DNA from: GCA-2733415 sp964635575
GTDB taxonomy: Bacteria; Bacteroidota; Bacteroidia; Flavobacteriales; Flavobacteriaceae
Length of the DNA: 9,944 bases
Direction: 5' to 3'
Assembly (NCBI GenBank): GCA_964635575.1
Contig: CAZWNY010000063.1
Location: 1 to 9,944, forward strand
The position numbers and the translations under genes are program-made. A model generated the notes under the pieces. It was not told the DNA's origin and searched no databases. It worked only from the letters and a program-made list of their open reading frames with translations. Numbering within the stretch: the stretch's first letter is position 1; every line of letters starts with the position of its first letter. Shown piece by piece: positions 1-6,553 of this stretch.

Positions 1-31
1 TTTTTATTTGATATTACGAATGTATAATAGT

Positions 32-2830
32 CTATTTTAAAGTCTTTTTAACTTCAATTTCTATGAAACTTTCTATTACATCACCTTCTTTAATGTCATT
101 ATAGTTTTTAACTTGAATACCACAATCGTATCCTTTAGCAACTTCTTTAACATCATCTTTAAATCGTTTTAACGATGCTAATTCTCCAGTATAAATTACT
201 ACACTTTCTCTGATTAAACGAATGCCTGCATTTCGAAGTATTTTACCTGAGGTAACCATACATCCTGCAATTGTACCTACTTTAGATATTTTAAAGGTTT
301 CTCTAATTTCTGCAGTACCTGTTATTTCTTCTTTAATATCTGGCGATAACATTCCTTCCATTGCATCTTTAATGTCATTTATTGCATCATAAATAATAGA
401 ATACATACGAATATCTATTTCTTCTTTATCTGCTATTTGACGTGCATCTCCAGATGGTCTTACGTTAAATCCAATAATTACAGCGTCTGATGCTGATGCT
501 AACATTACATCACTTTCTGTAATTGCTCCAACTGCTTTGTGTATAATATTTACTTGGATTTCTTCGGTAGATAGTTTTTGGAACGAATCCGTTAATGCTT
601 CTACAGAACCATCAACATCTCCTTTTAATATAATATTTAACTCTTGGAAATCTCCTAAAGCAATACGCCTACCTATTTCGTCTAATGTTAATGTTTTTTG
701 TGTTCTTACTGATTGTTCTCTGTGTAATTGAGCGCGCTTAGAGGCTATTTGTTTTGCTTCTCTTTCGTCTTCAAATACATTAAACTTATCTCCTGCTTGT
801 GGCGCTCCATCTAAACCTAATACAGATACTGGTGTTGACGGACCTGCTTGTTTAACAACATGTCCTCTTTCATCATGCATTGCTTTAATTTTTCCGCTAC
901 TTTTACCTGCTAATAGATAATCTCCTATTTTTAAAGTTCCTGATTGTATTAGTATGGTAGATACATATCCTCTTCCTTTATCTAAAAATGCTTCTACTAC
1001 TGTACCTGATGCGTTTTTATTAGGGTTTGCTTTTAATTCTAATAATTCTGCTTCTAATAGTATTTTTTCTAATAACTCATCTACTCCTAATCCTGTTTTA
1101 GCAGAAATATCATGTGATTGTATTTTTCCACCCCATTCTTCTACTAGCAAGTTCATTGCTGCTAGTTTTGTTTTAATATTATCTGGGTTTGCGGTTTGTT
1201 TGTCTATTTTATTAATTGCAAATATAATTGGCACACCTGCTGCTTGCGCATGAGATATTGCTTCTTTTGTTTGCGGCATTATATCGTCGTCTGCGGCAAT
1301 TACAATAATTACAATATCGGTTACTTGTGCTCCACGTGCACGCATTGCTGTAAATGCTTCGTGACCTGGTGTATCTAAAAACGATAATTTTTGTCCGTTT
1401 TCTAGTTCTACTCCGTATGCTCCAATATGTTGTGTAATTCCACCTGATTCTCCTGCAATTACGTTTTCTTTACGTATATAATCTAATAGAGATGTTTTAC
1501 CGTGATCTACGTGACCCATTACAGTTACAATTGGCGGTCTTGGCAATAAATCTTCTGGGTCATCTTGTATTTCTTCTACTGCGTCTTCTAGGTCTGCGGA
1601 TACAAATTCTACCTCATAACCAAATTCTTCTGCAACAATGGTTAATGTTTCTGCATCTAATCGTTGATTCATTGTCATCATCATTCCTAATGACATACAT
1701 GCTCCAATAATTTTTGTACTTGGCACGTCCATCATGGTTGCAACTTCATTAACGGTAACAAATTCAGTTACTTTTAATATTTTACTTTCTAGCTCTTGAT
1801 CTTCAAGCTCTTGCTCTCTTTTTTGACGGTGTAAATCTCTTTTATCTCGTCTATTTTTTACTCCTCTTGATTTTCCTTTAGTTTTTCCTTGAAGTTTTTC
1901 TAAGGTTTCACGTACTTGTTTTTGTATTTCTGCTTCTGTTGGCTCTTCTTTAGTTACAGTTGCTGGTCGTCTTCCTTTTCCTGCTCGGTTGTTAAACTTT
2001 CCTCCTCCAGTACGGGTGTTTCCTCCGCTACGTTGCGGACTTACTCCTCCTGTTCCTGGTTTAGTAATACGTTTTCGTTTATTTTTTGCGTTTGGATGAG
2101 TGGTTTTCTTTTTAGGTTTATTAAATTGAGATAAGTCAATTTTTTGCCCTGTTACTTTTGGCCCTGATAATTTCTGATACTGTGTAGCTACCTTTTCTTC
2201 TTTTGGAGCTTCGTCTTCTTCTGTAACTTTTTCTTTATTTTTAGATATTTCAACAGGTTTTTTATTGATCTCTGAAGCTGTTTTGGCTTTTAGCGTCACA
2301 GTTTCTTTTGGTTTTTTTGAAGGAGATAAATCAATTTTATCAAGCACTTTTGGTTTTTTTACCTCTATTTTTTTGGTTTCAATTTTTTCTACAACGGGTG
2401 CTTTTTTTACTGGTTTTTCTACTATTTTTTTAGGAGCTTCAACTTCTTTAGAAGGAGTTACTTTCTTTTTACCAGCATTTAAATCTATTGACCCAACAGT
2501 TTTAGGGGTTGTAATCGCTGCTTTTGCACGTATTATTTCCTGTTTTTTCTGTTCTTTTTCTTGCTTAAGGGCTTCTTCTTTTTCGCGTTCTAAACGTATT
2601 GTTTCTTTTTCTTTACGTCTTTCTTCGCTCGCTTCTTTTGAGGCCATTTTTTTACTAGCATCTGTTTGAAATTCATCAGATAACACCTGATATATTTCTG
2701 CTGGTATTTTTGTGTTCGAGTTTGCTTCTACTTCAATTCCTTTAGAACTAAGGTGTTCAACTGCTCTATCAAGAGAAATATTTAATTCCCTTAACACTTT
2801 ATTAAACCTCATTACTTTACTTGTAGCCAT
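32..2830 (-). CDS. infB: Translation initiation factor IF-2
   Basis: IF2 is the cytoplasmic GTPase that places initiator tRNA on the 30S subunit and promotes 50S joining. The 932-residue product starts with an IF2_N-type helical domain (about residues 7-55, MRFNKVLRELNISLDRAVEHL). A long Lys/Glu/Pro-rich low-complexity linker follows (about 60-345), then a second IF2_N-like region (about 350-410). The G domain starts near 432: G1 GHVDHGKT (439-446), G2 GGITQHIGAY (463-472), G3 DTPGH (486-490, with the catalytic-type His490), G4 NKID (540-543), G5 SAK (576-578). Domains II, III and C2 (about 605-932) look complete. The ATG at 2830 gives the N-terminus expected for the family. It is the last gene of rimP-nusA-infB, 121 nt after nusA, with no recognisable Shine-Dalgarno site. 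The linker holds three copies of an I-D-L-[NS] motif followed by lysines. Function is secure; domain limits are approximate. Confidence 0.98.
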   Translation of the reverse strand: MATSKVMRFNKVLRELNISLDRAVEHLSSKGIEVEANSNTKIPAEIYQVLSDEFQTDASKKMASKEASEERRKEKETIRLEREKEEALKQEKEQKKQEIIRAKAAITTPKTVGSIDLNAGKKKVTPSKEVEAPKKIVEKPVKKAPVVEKIETKKIEVKKPKVLDKIDLSPSKKPKETVTLKAKTASEINKKPVEISKNKEKVTEEDEAPKEEKVATQYQKLSGPKVTGQKIDLSQFNKPKKKTTHPNAKNKRKRITKPGTGGVSPQRSGGNTRTGGGKFNNRAGKGRRPATVTKEEPTEAEIQKQVRETLEKLQGKTKGKSRGVKNRRDKRDLHRQKREQELEDQELESKILKVTEFVTVNEVATMMDVPSTKIIGACMSLGMMMTMNQRLDAETLTIVAEEFGYEVEFVSADLEDAVEEIQDDPEDLLPRPPIVTVMGHVDHGKTSLLDYIRKENVIAGESGGITQHIGAYGVELENGQKLSFLDTPGHEAFTAMRARGAQVTDIVIIVIAADDDIMPQTKEAISHAQAAGVPIIFAINKIDKQTANPDNIKTKLAAMNLLVEEWGGKIQSHDISAKTGLGVDELLEKILLEAELLELKANPNKNASGTVVEAFLDKGRGYVSTILIQSGTLKIGDYLLAGKSSGKIKAMHDERGHVVKQAGPSTPVSVLGLDGAPQAGDKFNVFEDEREAKQIASKRAQLHREQSVRTQKTLTLDEIGRRIALGDFQELNIILKGDVDGSVEALTDSFQKLSTEEIQVNIIHKAVGAITESDVMLASASDAVIIGFNVRPSGDARQIADKEEIDIRMYSIIYDAINDIKDAMEGMLSPDIKEEITGTAEIRETFKISKVGTIAGCMVTSGKILRNAGIRLIRESVVIYTGELASLKRFKDDVKEVAKGYDCGIQVKNYNDIKEGDVIESFIEIEVKKTLK

Positions 2831-2951
2831 ATTATAACTAAATTTTCTTCAATATATTTCTCTTTTAAAAAAAGAGTGTTGTTTTATTAAAACAATTATT
2901 TTTATGTTCATCTTTAACTGATGTAAAAGATGTTTTTTTAACTAACTTTTA
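2831..2951 (-). other. nusA-infB intergenic region with three tandem hairpins
   Basis: This 121-nt untranslated spacer lies inside the operon. In mRNA order it holds three perfect 7-bp inverted repeats: CATCTTT/AAAGATG with a 10-nt loop (plus positions 2909-2932), TTGTTTT/AAAACAA with a 3-nt loop (2879-2895) and CTCTTTT/AAAAGAG with a 3-nt loop (2860-2876). None is GC-rich or followed by a clean U-tract, so they are poor intrinsic terminators. I find no TAnnTTTG promoter element here on the minus strand. The spacer may affect mRNA stability, processing or infB translation, but that is inference; such AT-only stems are weak and can arise by chance in AT-rich DNA. Confidence 0.5.
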
Positions 2952-4184
2952 TTAGTCATCAAATTCATCTTTTAAAATTCGTACTACTTCTGCAATAGTT
3001 TCTTCTTCTAAATCGGTTCTTTTTACTAAGTCGTCAATATCATAACTTAATATACTTCTTGCAGTATCTAAACCTACTTTAGAAAATTCATCAATAATCC
3101 AAGCGTCTATTTCGTCAGAAAATTCGGTTAATTCAACATCTTCTTCTACTCCTTCTCTAAAAACATCTATTTCATAGCCTGTTAATTTACCTGCTAAACG
3201 AATATTACTTCCGCCTCTACCAATTGCTTTTGATACTTCTTCTGGCTTTAACATTACTTCTGCTCTCATTGTTTCTTCGTTAATTTTAACGGAAGAAACT
3301 CGTGCAGGACTTAATGCTCGAGTAATAAATAGTTGCGGATTGCTTGTATAGTTAATTACATCTATGTTTTCGTTGCCTAACTCACGTACAATTCCGTGTA
3401 TTCTTGCTCCTCTAACACCAACACAAGCTCCAACTGGGTCAATTCTATCGTCATAAGAATCTACCGCTACCTTTGCTTTATCTCCTGGTATTCTTACTAC
3501 TTTTTTAACGGTAATTAAACCGTCAAAAACTTCTGGTATTTCTTGTTCAAATAATTTTTCTAAAAATTCTGGTGCTGTTCTTGAAAAAATTATTGTGGGT
3601 TTATTTCCTTTTAGTTCTACCGATTCAATTACACCTCTTACGCTGTCTCCTTTTCTAAAAAAGTCTGACGGTATTTGTTTTTCTTTAGGCATAATTAACT
3701 CATTACCTTCATCGTCTAACAAAATTACAACTCTGTGACGAATATGATGTACTTCCGCAGAATACATTTCTCCTACTAAGTCTTTAAATTGTTTATAGAT
3801 GTTTGTGTTGTCGTGCTCTTGAATTTTAGAAATTAAGTTCTGTCTTAATGCTAAAATTGCACGTCTTCCTAAGTCAACTAATTTTACTTCTTCGGATACG
3901 TCTTCGCCAATTTCAAAGTCGGGTTCGATTTTTCTAGCTTCGGAAAGTTCAATTTCTTCGTTATCATCTTCAGACATTCCATCTGCAACAACAATTCTGT
4001 TTCTCCAAATTTCTAAATCTCCTTTATCAGGGTTAATGATAATATCAAAATTATCATCTGATCCAAATTTACGTTTTAATGCCGCCCTAAACACATCTTC
4101 TAAGATTGCCATTAGCGTTACACGATCTATCATTTTATCGTCTTTAAAAGACGAAAAAGATTCTATTAATGCAATGTTTTCCAT
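2952..4184 (-). CDS. nusA: Transcription elongation/termination factor NusA
   Basis: NusA binds RNA polymerase and nascent RNA and modulates pausing, intrinsic termination and antitermination. The 410-residue product has the polymerase-binding N-terminal domain (about 1-128), an S1 domain (about 135-200, ending TIIFSRTAPEFL), KH1 (about 205-285, containing DPVGACVGVRGARI at 249-262) and KH2 (about 300-345, with GRGG at 322-325 followed by SNIRLAGKLTGYEIDV). The C-terminus (about 350-410) is a single acidic, helix-hairpin-helix-like segment (VGLDTARSILSYDIDDLV). The protein is therefore shorter than E. coli NusA (495 residues), which carries two acidic repeats; the short form is usual outside Proteobacteria. 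The ATG at 4184 lies 13 nt after the rimP stop, so the two are surely cotranscribed, and both probably respond to the rimP leader hairpin. The start is preceded by CAGATGTT, with no real Shine-Dalgarno site. Confidence 0.97.
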   Translation of the reverse strand: MENIALIESFSSFKDDKMIDRVTLMAILEDVFRAALKRKFGSDDNFDIIINPDKGDLEIWRNRIVVADGMSEDDNEEIELSEARKIEPDFEIGEDVSEEVKLVDLGRRAILALRQNLISKIQEHDNTNIYKQFKDLVGEMYSAEVHHIRHRVVILLDDEGNELIMPKEKQIPSDFFRKGDSVRGVIESVELKGNKPTIIFSRTAPEFLEKLFEQEIPEVFDGLITVKKVVRIPGDKAKVAVDSYDDRIDPVGACVGVRGARIHGIVRELGNENIDVINYTSNPQLFITRALSPARVSSVKINEETMRAEVMLKPEEVSKAIGRGGSNIRLAGKLTGYEIDVFREGVEEDVELTEFSDEIDAWIIDEFSKVGLDTARSILSYDIDDLVKRTDLEEETIAEVVRILKDEFDD

Positions 4185-4197
4185 AACATCTGTTTTG

Positions 4198-4662
4198 TTA
4201 AAATTTTATCACCACTTTTGCTTGAACAATATTGTTATAAGCAATTTCTTTTTTTTTCTGAACGGTTACTTTCCCTTTTCCTATAGGTTTAGGTTCTCTT
4301 TGTTTCCATTCTAAAACTATTGTATCATTATCTGCTTGTGTTAATTTACCTTCTAGTTTTTCGTCTGAGTGTAATTTAACAGCTAAGTTTCTTCCTATAT
4401 TTTTTATATATTGTCTTGGTATTTTTAGAGGCGATGTTGCTCCGCAAGAAGCTACTTCTAAAGAAAAATCATGTTCTTCTCTATCTAAATTATGTTCAAT
4501 TGCACGACTAATACTCATACAATCTTTTACTAAAACGCCATTATCTCCGTCTAAAATTATGCTTATTTTTTGGCTAGAATCAATAGAAAAATCGATTAAA
4601 AACAGATGTTTATTTTCATCTAAACCACTTTGAAGCAAATCATTAACTTTATCTTTAAACAT
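4198..4662 (-). CDS. rimP: Ribosome maturation factor RimP
   Basis: RimP (YhbC/P15a family) binds the 30S subunit and helps its late assembly. The product from ATG 4662 has 154 residues: an N-terminal alpha/beta domain (about 1-78) with ILDGDNGVLVKDC (36-48), SRAIEHNLD (52-60) and SLEVASCGATSPL (67-79), then an SH3-like C-terminal domain (about 80-154). An in-frame ATG at 4704 would add 14 residues (MRGREVPSFYIRFP). I reject it because those codons are the arms and U-run of a perfect hairpin, and because family members begin at MFKDKVNDLL or similar. The usual S-P-G of the LEVSSPG motif is S-C-G here; a small change at this position is common in Bacteroidota. It is the first gene of rimP-nusA-infB, and a good -7 element sits 72 nt before the start. 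Confidence 0.95.
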   Translation of the reverse strand: MFKDKVNDLLQSGLDENKHLFLIDFSIDSSQKISIILDGDNGVLVKDCMSISRAIEHNLDREEHDFSLEVASCGATSPLKIPRQYIKNIGRNLAVKLHSDEKLEGKLTQADNDTIVLEWKQREPKPIGKGKVTVQKKKEIAYNNIVQAKVVIKF

Positions 4663-4669
4663 TGGAAAT

Positions 4670-4702
4670 CGAATATAAAAAGAGGGGACTTCACGTCCCC
4701 TC
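4670..4702 (-). terminator. Terminator-like hairpin in the rimP leader (candidate attenuator)
   Basis: In minus-strand orientation the arms GAGGGGAC (4702-4695) and GTCCCCTC (4689-4682) form a perfect 8-bp GC-rich stem around the pentaloop GTGAA (4694-4690). TTTTTATATTC follows immediately (4681-4671). This is the form of an intrinsic terminator, yet it sits between the predicted rimP promoter and the rimP start codon, with only 19 nt from stem to ATG. No minus-strand gene lies upstream for it to terminate, since uspA is divergent. An attenuator of rimP-nusA-infB is therefore the simplest reading, possibly sensed by NusA itself. The hairpin is seen directly; the regulation is inferred. It could instead protect the 5' end or control translation. 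Confidence 0.65.
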
Positions 4703-4733
4703 ATTATTTAGAAATATACATAATAATGTGGTG

Positions 4734-4741
4734 CAAATATA
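4734..4741 (-). promoter_or_regulatory. Predicted rimP-nusA-infB promoter, -7 element
   Basis: The minus strand reads TATATTTG, an exact match to the Bacteroidota sigma-ABfA -7 consensus TAnnTTTG. A convincing -33 TTG is not obvious; the upstream DNA is A/T-rich. Transcription starting 4-7 nt downstream would begin near 4727-4730 and give a leader of about 65 nt containing the terminator-like hairpin. Confidence 0.6.
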
Positions 4742-4791
4742 CGTTTTTTTATTTAAACACCTAAATTATTTTCTTTTTGTTAATTTTTTTA

Positions 4792-4799
4792 TATATTTA
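4792..4799 (+). promoter_or_regulatory. Weak candidate uspA -7 element
   Basis: TATATTTA matches seven of eight positions of TAnnTTTG on the plus strand, 33 nt before the uspA ATG. The nearest upstream TTG (4777-4779) is only 12 nt away, closer than the usual 17-23 nt, so this assignment is tentative. Confidence 0.25.
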
Positions 4800-4805
4800 C
4801 GATAG

Positions 4806-4814
4806 TTTATTAAC
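4806..4814 (+). repeat. Leader motif TTTATTAAC before uspA
   Basis: This 9-nt sequence lies 18 nt before the uspA ATG and is identical to the first nine bases of the 12-mer found in the rplU and rpmA leaders. It may be a shared A/U-rich translation-leader element. It may also be chance in AT-rich DNA. Confidence 0.3.
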
Positions 4815-4832
4815 CTTAGCAAATTTATATTT

Positions 4833-5684
4833 ATGAAGCGAATATTAGTACCTACGGACTTTTCATTACATGCAGAAAATGCACTACGTGTTGCTGCTAA
4901 TTTAGCTAAAAAACATAATGGTGAAATATACTTACTACATATGCTTGGGCTTCCTATGCACTTAATGGCTGACAGCAATACGATACCTGATAATTTTAGT
5001 TCTAAATCTGCTGGCGGACCACCTGAAGCTCTATTTTTTATAAAAATGGCACATAAAAGATTTCAGGAGGTTTTAAATTCTGATTTTTTGAAAGACATCA
5101 CTGTACATGAAACGATACAAAACTATCAAGTTTTTGAAGGAATTATAGATTCTGCTCACAAGCACAATGTGGATTTAATTGTAATGGGATCACAAGGAGC
5201 AAGCGGCGTAAAAGAAATGACTATTGGGTCTAATACCGAAAAAGTAGTGCGAACCTCAAACATACCTGTTTTGGTGATTAAAAAAACACATACTGAATTT
5301 GATTTAAATGATTTAGTTTTTCCTAGTGAATTTACTAATGAGTATAAGGATTCATTTTTAAAAGTAGTTGATTTTGCTAAAAAGATAAATGCTAAAATGC
5401 ACTTATTAATGGTAAATACACCTAATAAATTTATAACTACGGATCAAGCCGAAGAAAGAATGAATGAGTTTATTAAAGATGTCAATTTAGATAACTATAC
5501 GCTTAATATTTATAATGAAGTTTCTATTGAAAAAGGTATTTTAAGTTTTTCAAACGCAATAAAAGCAGACATTATCGCAATGAGCACACATGGTCGCAAA
5601 GGGTTATCACATTTTTTTAATGGTAGTTTAAGTGAGGACTTAGTAAATCACGCAAAAAAACCTGTTGTTACCTTTAAAATGTAA
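4833..5684 (+). CDS. Tandem-domain universal stress protein (UspA family)
   Basis: This is a cytoplasmic universal stress protein of 283 residues with two Usp domains in one chain (about 1-150 and 158-283). Domain 1 begins KRILVPTDFS and carries the full ATP-binding signature G-x2-G-x9-G-S (G119, G122, G132, S133, in MGSQGASGVKEMTIGS), then IPVLVIK. Domain 2 keeps G254, G264 and S265 but has Ser251 at the first glycine (MSTHGRKGLSHFFNGS), then KPVVTFKM. Domain 1 therefore looks competent for nucleotide binding and domain 2 less certainly so. There is no signal peptide or membrane segment. The ATG at 4833 yields the standard N-terminus; no Shine-Dalgarno site is seen. It stands alone, divergent from rimP and 161 nt before rplU, which has its own promoter. 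Specific role and inducing stress cannot be told from the sequence. Confidence 0.93.
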   Translation: MKRILVPTDFSLHAENALRVAANLAKKHNGEIYLLHMLGLPMHLMADSNTIPDNFSSKSAGGPPEALFFIKMAHKRFQEVLNSDFLKDITVHETIQNYQVFEGIIDSAHKHNVDLIVMGSQGASGVKEMTIGSNTEKVVRTSNIPVLVIKKTHTEFDLNDLVFPSEFTNEYKDSFLKVVDFAKKINAKMHLLMVNTPNKFITTDQAEERMNEFIKDVNLDNYTLNIYNEVSIEKGILSFSNAIKADIIAMSTHGRKGLSHFFNGSLSEDLVNHAKKPVVTFKM

Positions 5685-5771
5685 TACGCTTTTTTTTTAA
5701 ACTACATTTCAAATTATTATCAACAGATCAAGACTTCTTAAAAAACGTGTAATTTTAAATTTATAAAAAAG

Positions 5772-5801
5772 ATTTACTAAAAGGTTGCTTGTTTAGTAAA
5801 T
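5772..5801 (+). promoter_or_regulatory. Perfect 10-bp inverted repeat over the rplU -33 region (candidate operator)
   Basis: ATTTACTAAA (5772-5781) and TTTAGTAAAT (5792-5801) are exact reverse complements separated by 10 nt, so their centres are 20 bp or about two helical turns apart. The spacer contains the -33 TTG (5785-5787), and the right arm ends 5 nt before the -7 element. The geometry suits a dimeric DNA-binding protein. As a hairpin it lacks a following U-tract, so it is not a good uspA terminator. No regulator is identified; the operator role is inferred. Confidence 0.5.
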
Positions 5802-5814
5802 ATACTTATATTTG
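5785..5814 (+). promoter_or_regulatory. Predicted rplU-rpmA promoter
   Basis: TTG (5785-5787), a 19-nt spacer and TATATTTG (5807-5814) match the Bacteroidota -33/-7 arrangement. Transcription would start near 5818-5821, leaving a leader of about 25 nt before the rplU ATG at 5846. This also excludes the in-frame upstream ATG at 5789, which lies inside the promoter. Confidence 0.75.
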
Positions 5815-5821
5815 CCGACAT

Positions 5822-5833
5822 TTTATTAACAAA
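5822..5833 (+). repeat. Leader 12-mer TTTATTAACAAA, rplU copy
   Basis: This is an exact 12-nt match to 6526-6537 in the rpmA leader. It ends 12 nt before the rplU start codon. Both copies sit where a Shine-Dalgarno site would normally lie or just upstream, which suggests a shared translation-leader element. Confidence 0.4.
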
Positions 5834-5845
5834 AATAAATTCGCT

Positions 5846-6502
5846 ATGTACGCAATTGTAGAAATAGCAGGGCAACAATTTAAAGTTGTAAAAGACCAAA
5901 AAGTGTTTGTTCATCGTTTAGGAGCAGAAGAAGGAAGTAAAATTTCTTTTAACAATGTTCTTTTATTAGATCACGATGGAGATGTAACTTTAGGCGCCCC
6001 AGCTATAAACGGAGCTTCAGTAGAAGCAAAAGTTTTAAAACACCTTAAAGGAAACAAAGTTATTGTTTTCAAAAAGAAAAGAAGAAAAGGCTATCGTGTA
6101 AAAAACGGTCACAGACAGGCTCTTACTGAAATTTTAATTGAAGAAATTACTGCAACTGGAACTAAAAAATCTGCTCCAAAAAAAGAAGTTAAAAAAGCAG
6201 AACCTAAAGCAATTAAAAAAGAAGCTAAAGTTGTAACGCCTAAAAAAACATCTGCAAAAGGAGATGACTTAAAGAAAATTGAAGGGATCGGTCCTAAAAT
6301 TGCTGAAACATTAGCAGCAGCAGGTATCATCACTTTTGTTGATTTAGCAAAAGCAGATCCAGCTAATATTTCTGAAATTATTGAAGGTGTTCGCGGAAAT
6401 CACATACCATTATCTTGGCCAAAACAAGCTAAAATGGCTGCTGATGGAAATTGGGACGAACTTAAAGTTTGGCAAGACAACGTAAAAGGAGGCGTTGAGT
6501 AA
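5846..6502 (+). CDS. rplU: 50S ribosomal protein L21 (bL21) with C-terminal helix-hairpin-helix extension
   Basis: L21 is a 50S protein that binds 23S rRNA. I start it at ATG 5846 (MYAIVEIAGQQFKVV), the family's normal N-terminus; the upstream in-frame ATG at 5789 overlaps the promoter. The core (1-104) is complete, with FKKKRRKGYRVKNGHRQALT (75-94) as the L21 signature. The usual protein stops near residue 103, but this one continues to 218. A Lys/Ala-rich linker (about 105-138) leads to a helix-hairpin-helix-like domain (about 139-185, DDLKKIEGIGPKIAETLAAAG). A Trp-containing end follows (LSWPKQAKMAADGNWDELK, 189-207, then VWQDNVKGGVE). Extended L21 proteins of this type occur in Bacteroidota annotations. 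The tail may bind rRNA or another nucleic acid, but its role is inferred. It is the first gene of rplU-rpmA, with a 51-nt gap to rpmA. Confidence 0.97.
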   Translation: MYAIVEIAGQQFKVVKDQKVFVHRLGAEEGSKISFNNVLLLDHDGDVTLGAPAINGASVEAKVLKHLKGNKVIVFKKKRRKGYRVKNGHRQALTEILIEEITATGTKKSAPKKEVKKAEPKAIKKEAKVVTPKKTSAKGDDLKKIEGIGPKIAETLAAAGIITFVDLAKADPANISEIIEGVRGNHIPLSWPKQAKMAADGNWDELKVWQDNVKGGVE

Positions 6503-6525
6503 TCAATACTCTCTAAATTAAAATA

Positions 6526-6537
6526 TTTATTAACAAA
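6526..6537 (+). repeat. Leader 12-mer TTTATTAACAAA, rpmA copy
   Basis: This is the second exact copy of the 12-mer in the rplU leader, ending 16 nt before the rpmA ATG within the 51-nt rplU-rpmA spacer. The rest of the spacer is A/T-rich and holds no gene. Confidence 0.4.
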
Positions 6538-6553
6538 TAAAAACCTATAAGAG

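Noticed and set aside
1..31. Terminator or next gene after infB
   Set aside because: Only 31 nt remain, with no hairpin or start codon that can be supported.
954..1253. Plus-strand open frame of 99 codons inside infB
   Set aside because: It lies opposite the conserved IF2 G domain and domain II and has no recognisable domain; a shadow frame.
2265..2669. Plus-strand open frame of 134 codons inside infB
   Set aside because: It is the antisense of the low-complexity Lys/Glu linker (giving Ser/Phe-rich sequence); no homology, leader or promoter.
4663..4704. Extended rimP start at ATG 4704 (adds MRGREVPSFYIRFP)
   Set aside because: The added codons are the arms and U-run of the leader hairpin, and the family N-terminus begins at the Met encoded at 4662.
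5685..5710. Terminator for uspA at the nine-T run after its stop codon
   Set aside because: No GC-containing stem precedes the T-run. The only inverted repeat (AAATGTA/TACATTT, 5677-5709) encloses the T-run in its loop, so it is not an intrinsic terminator of normal form.
5789..5845. Extended rplU start at ATG 5789
   Set aside because: It overlaps the -33/-7 promoter and would add 19 residues before the invariant MYAIVEIAGQQF start.
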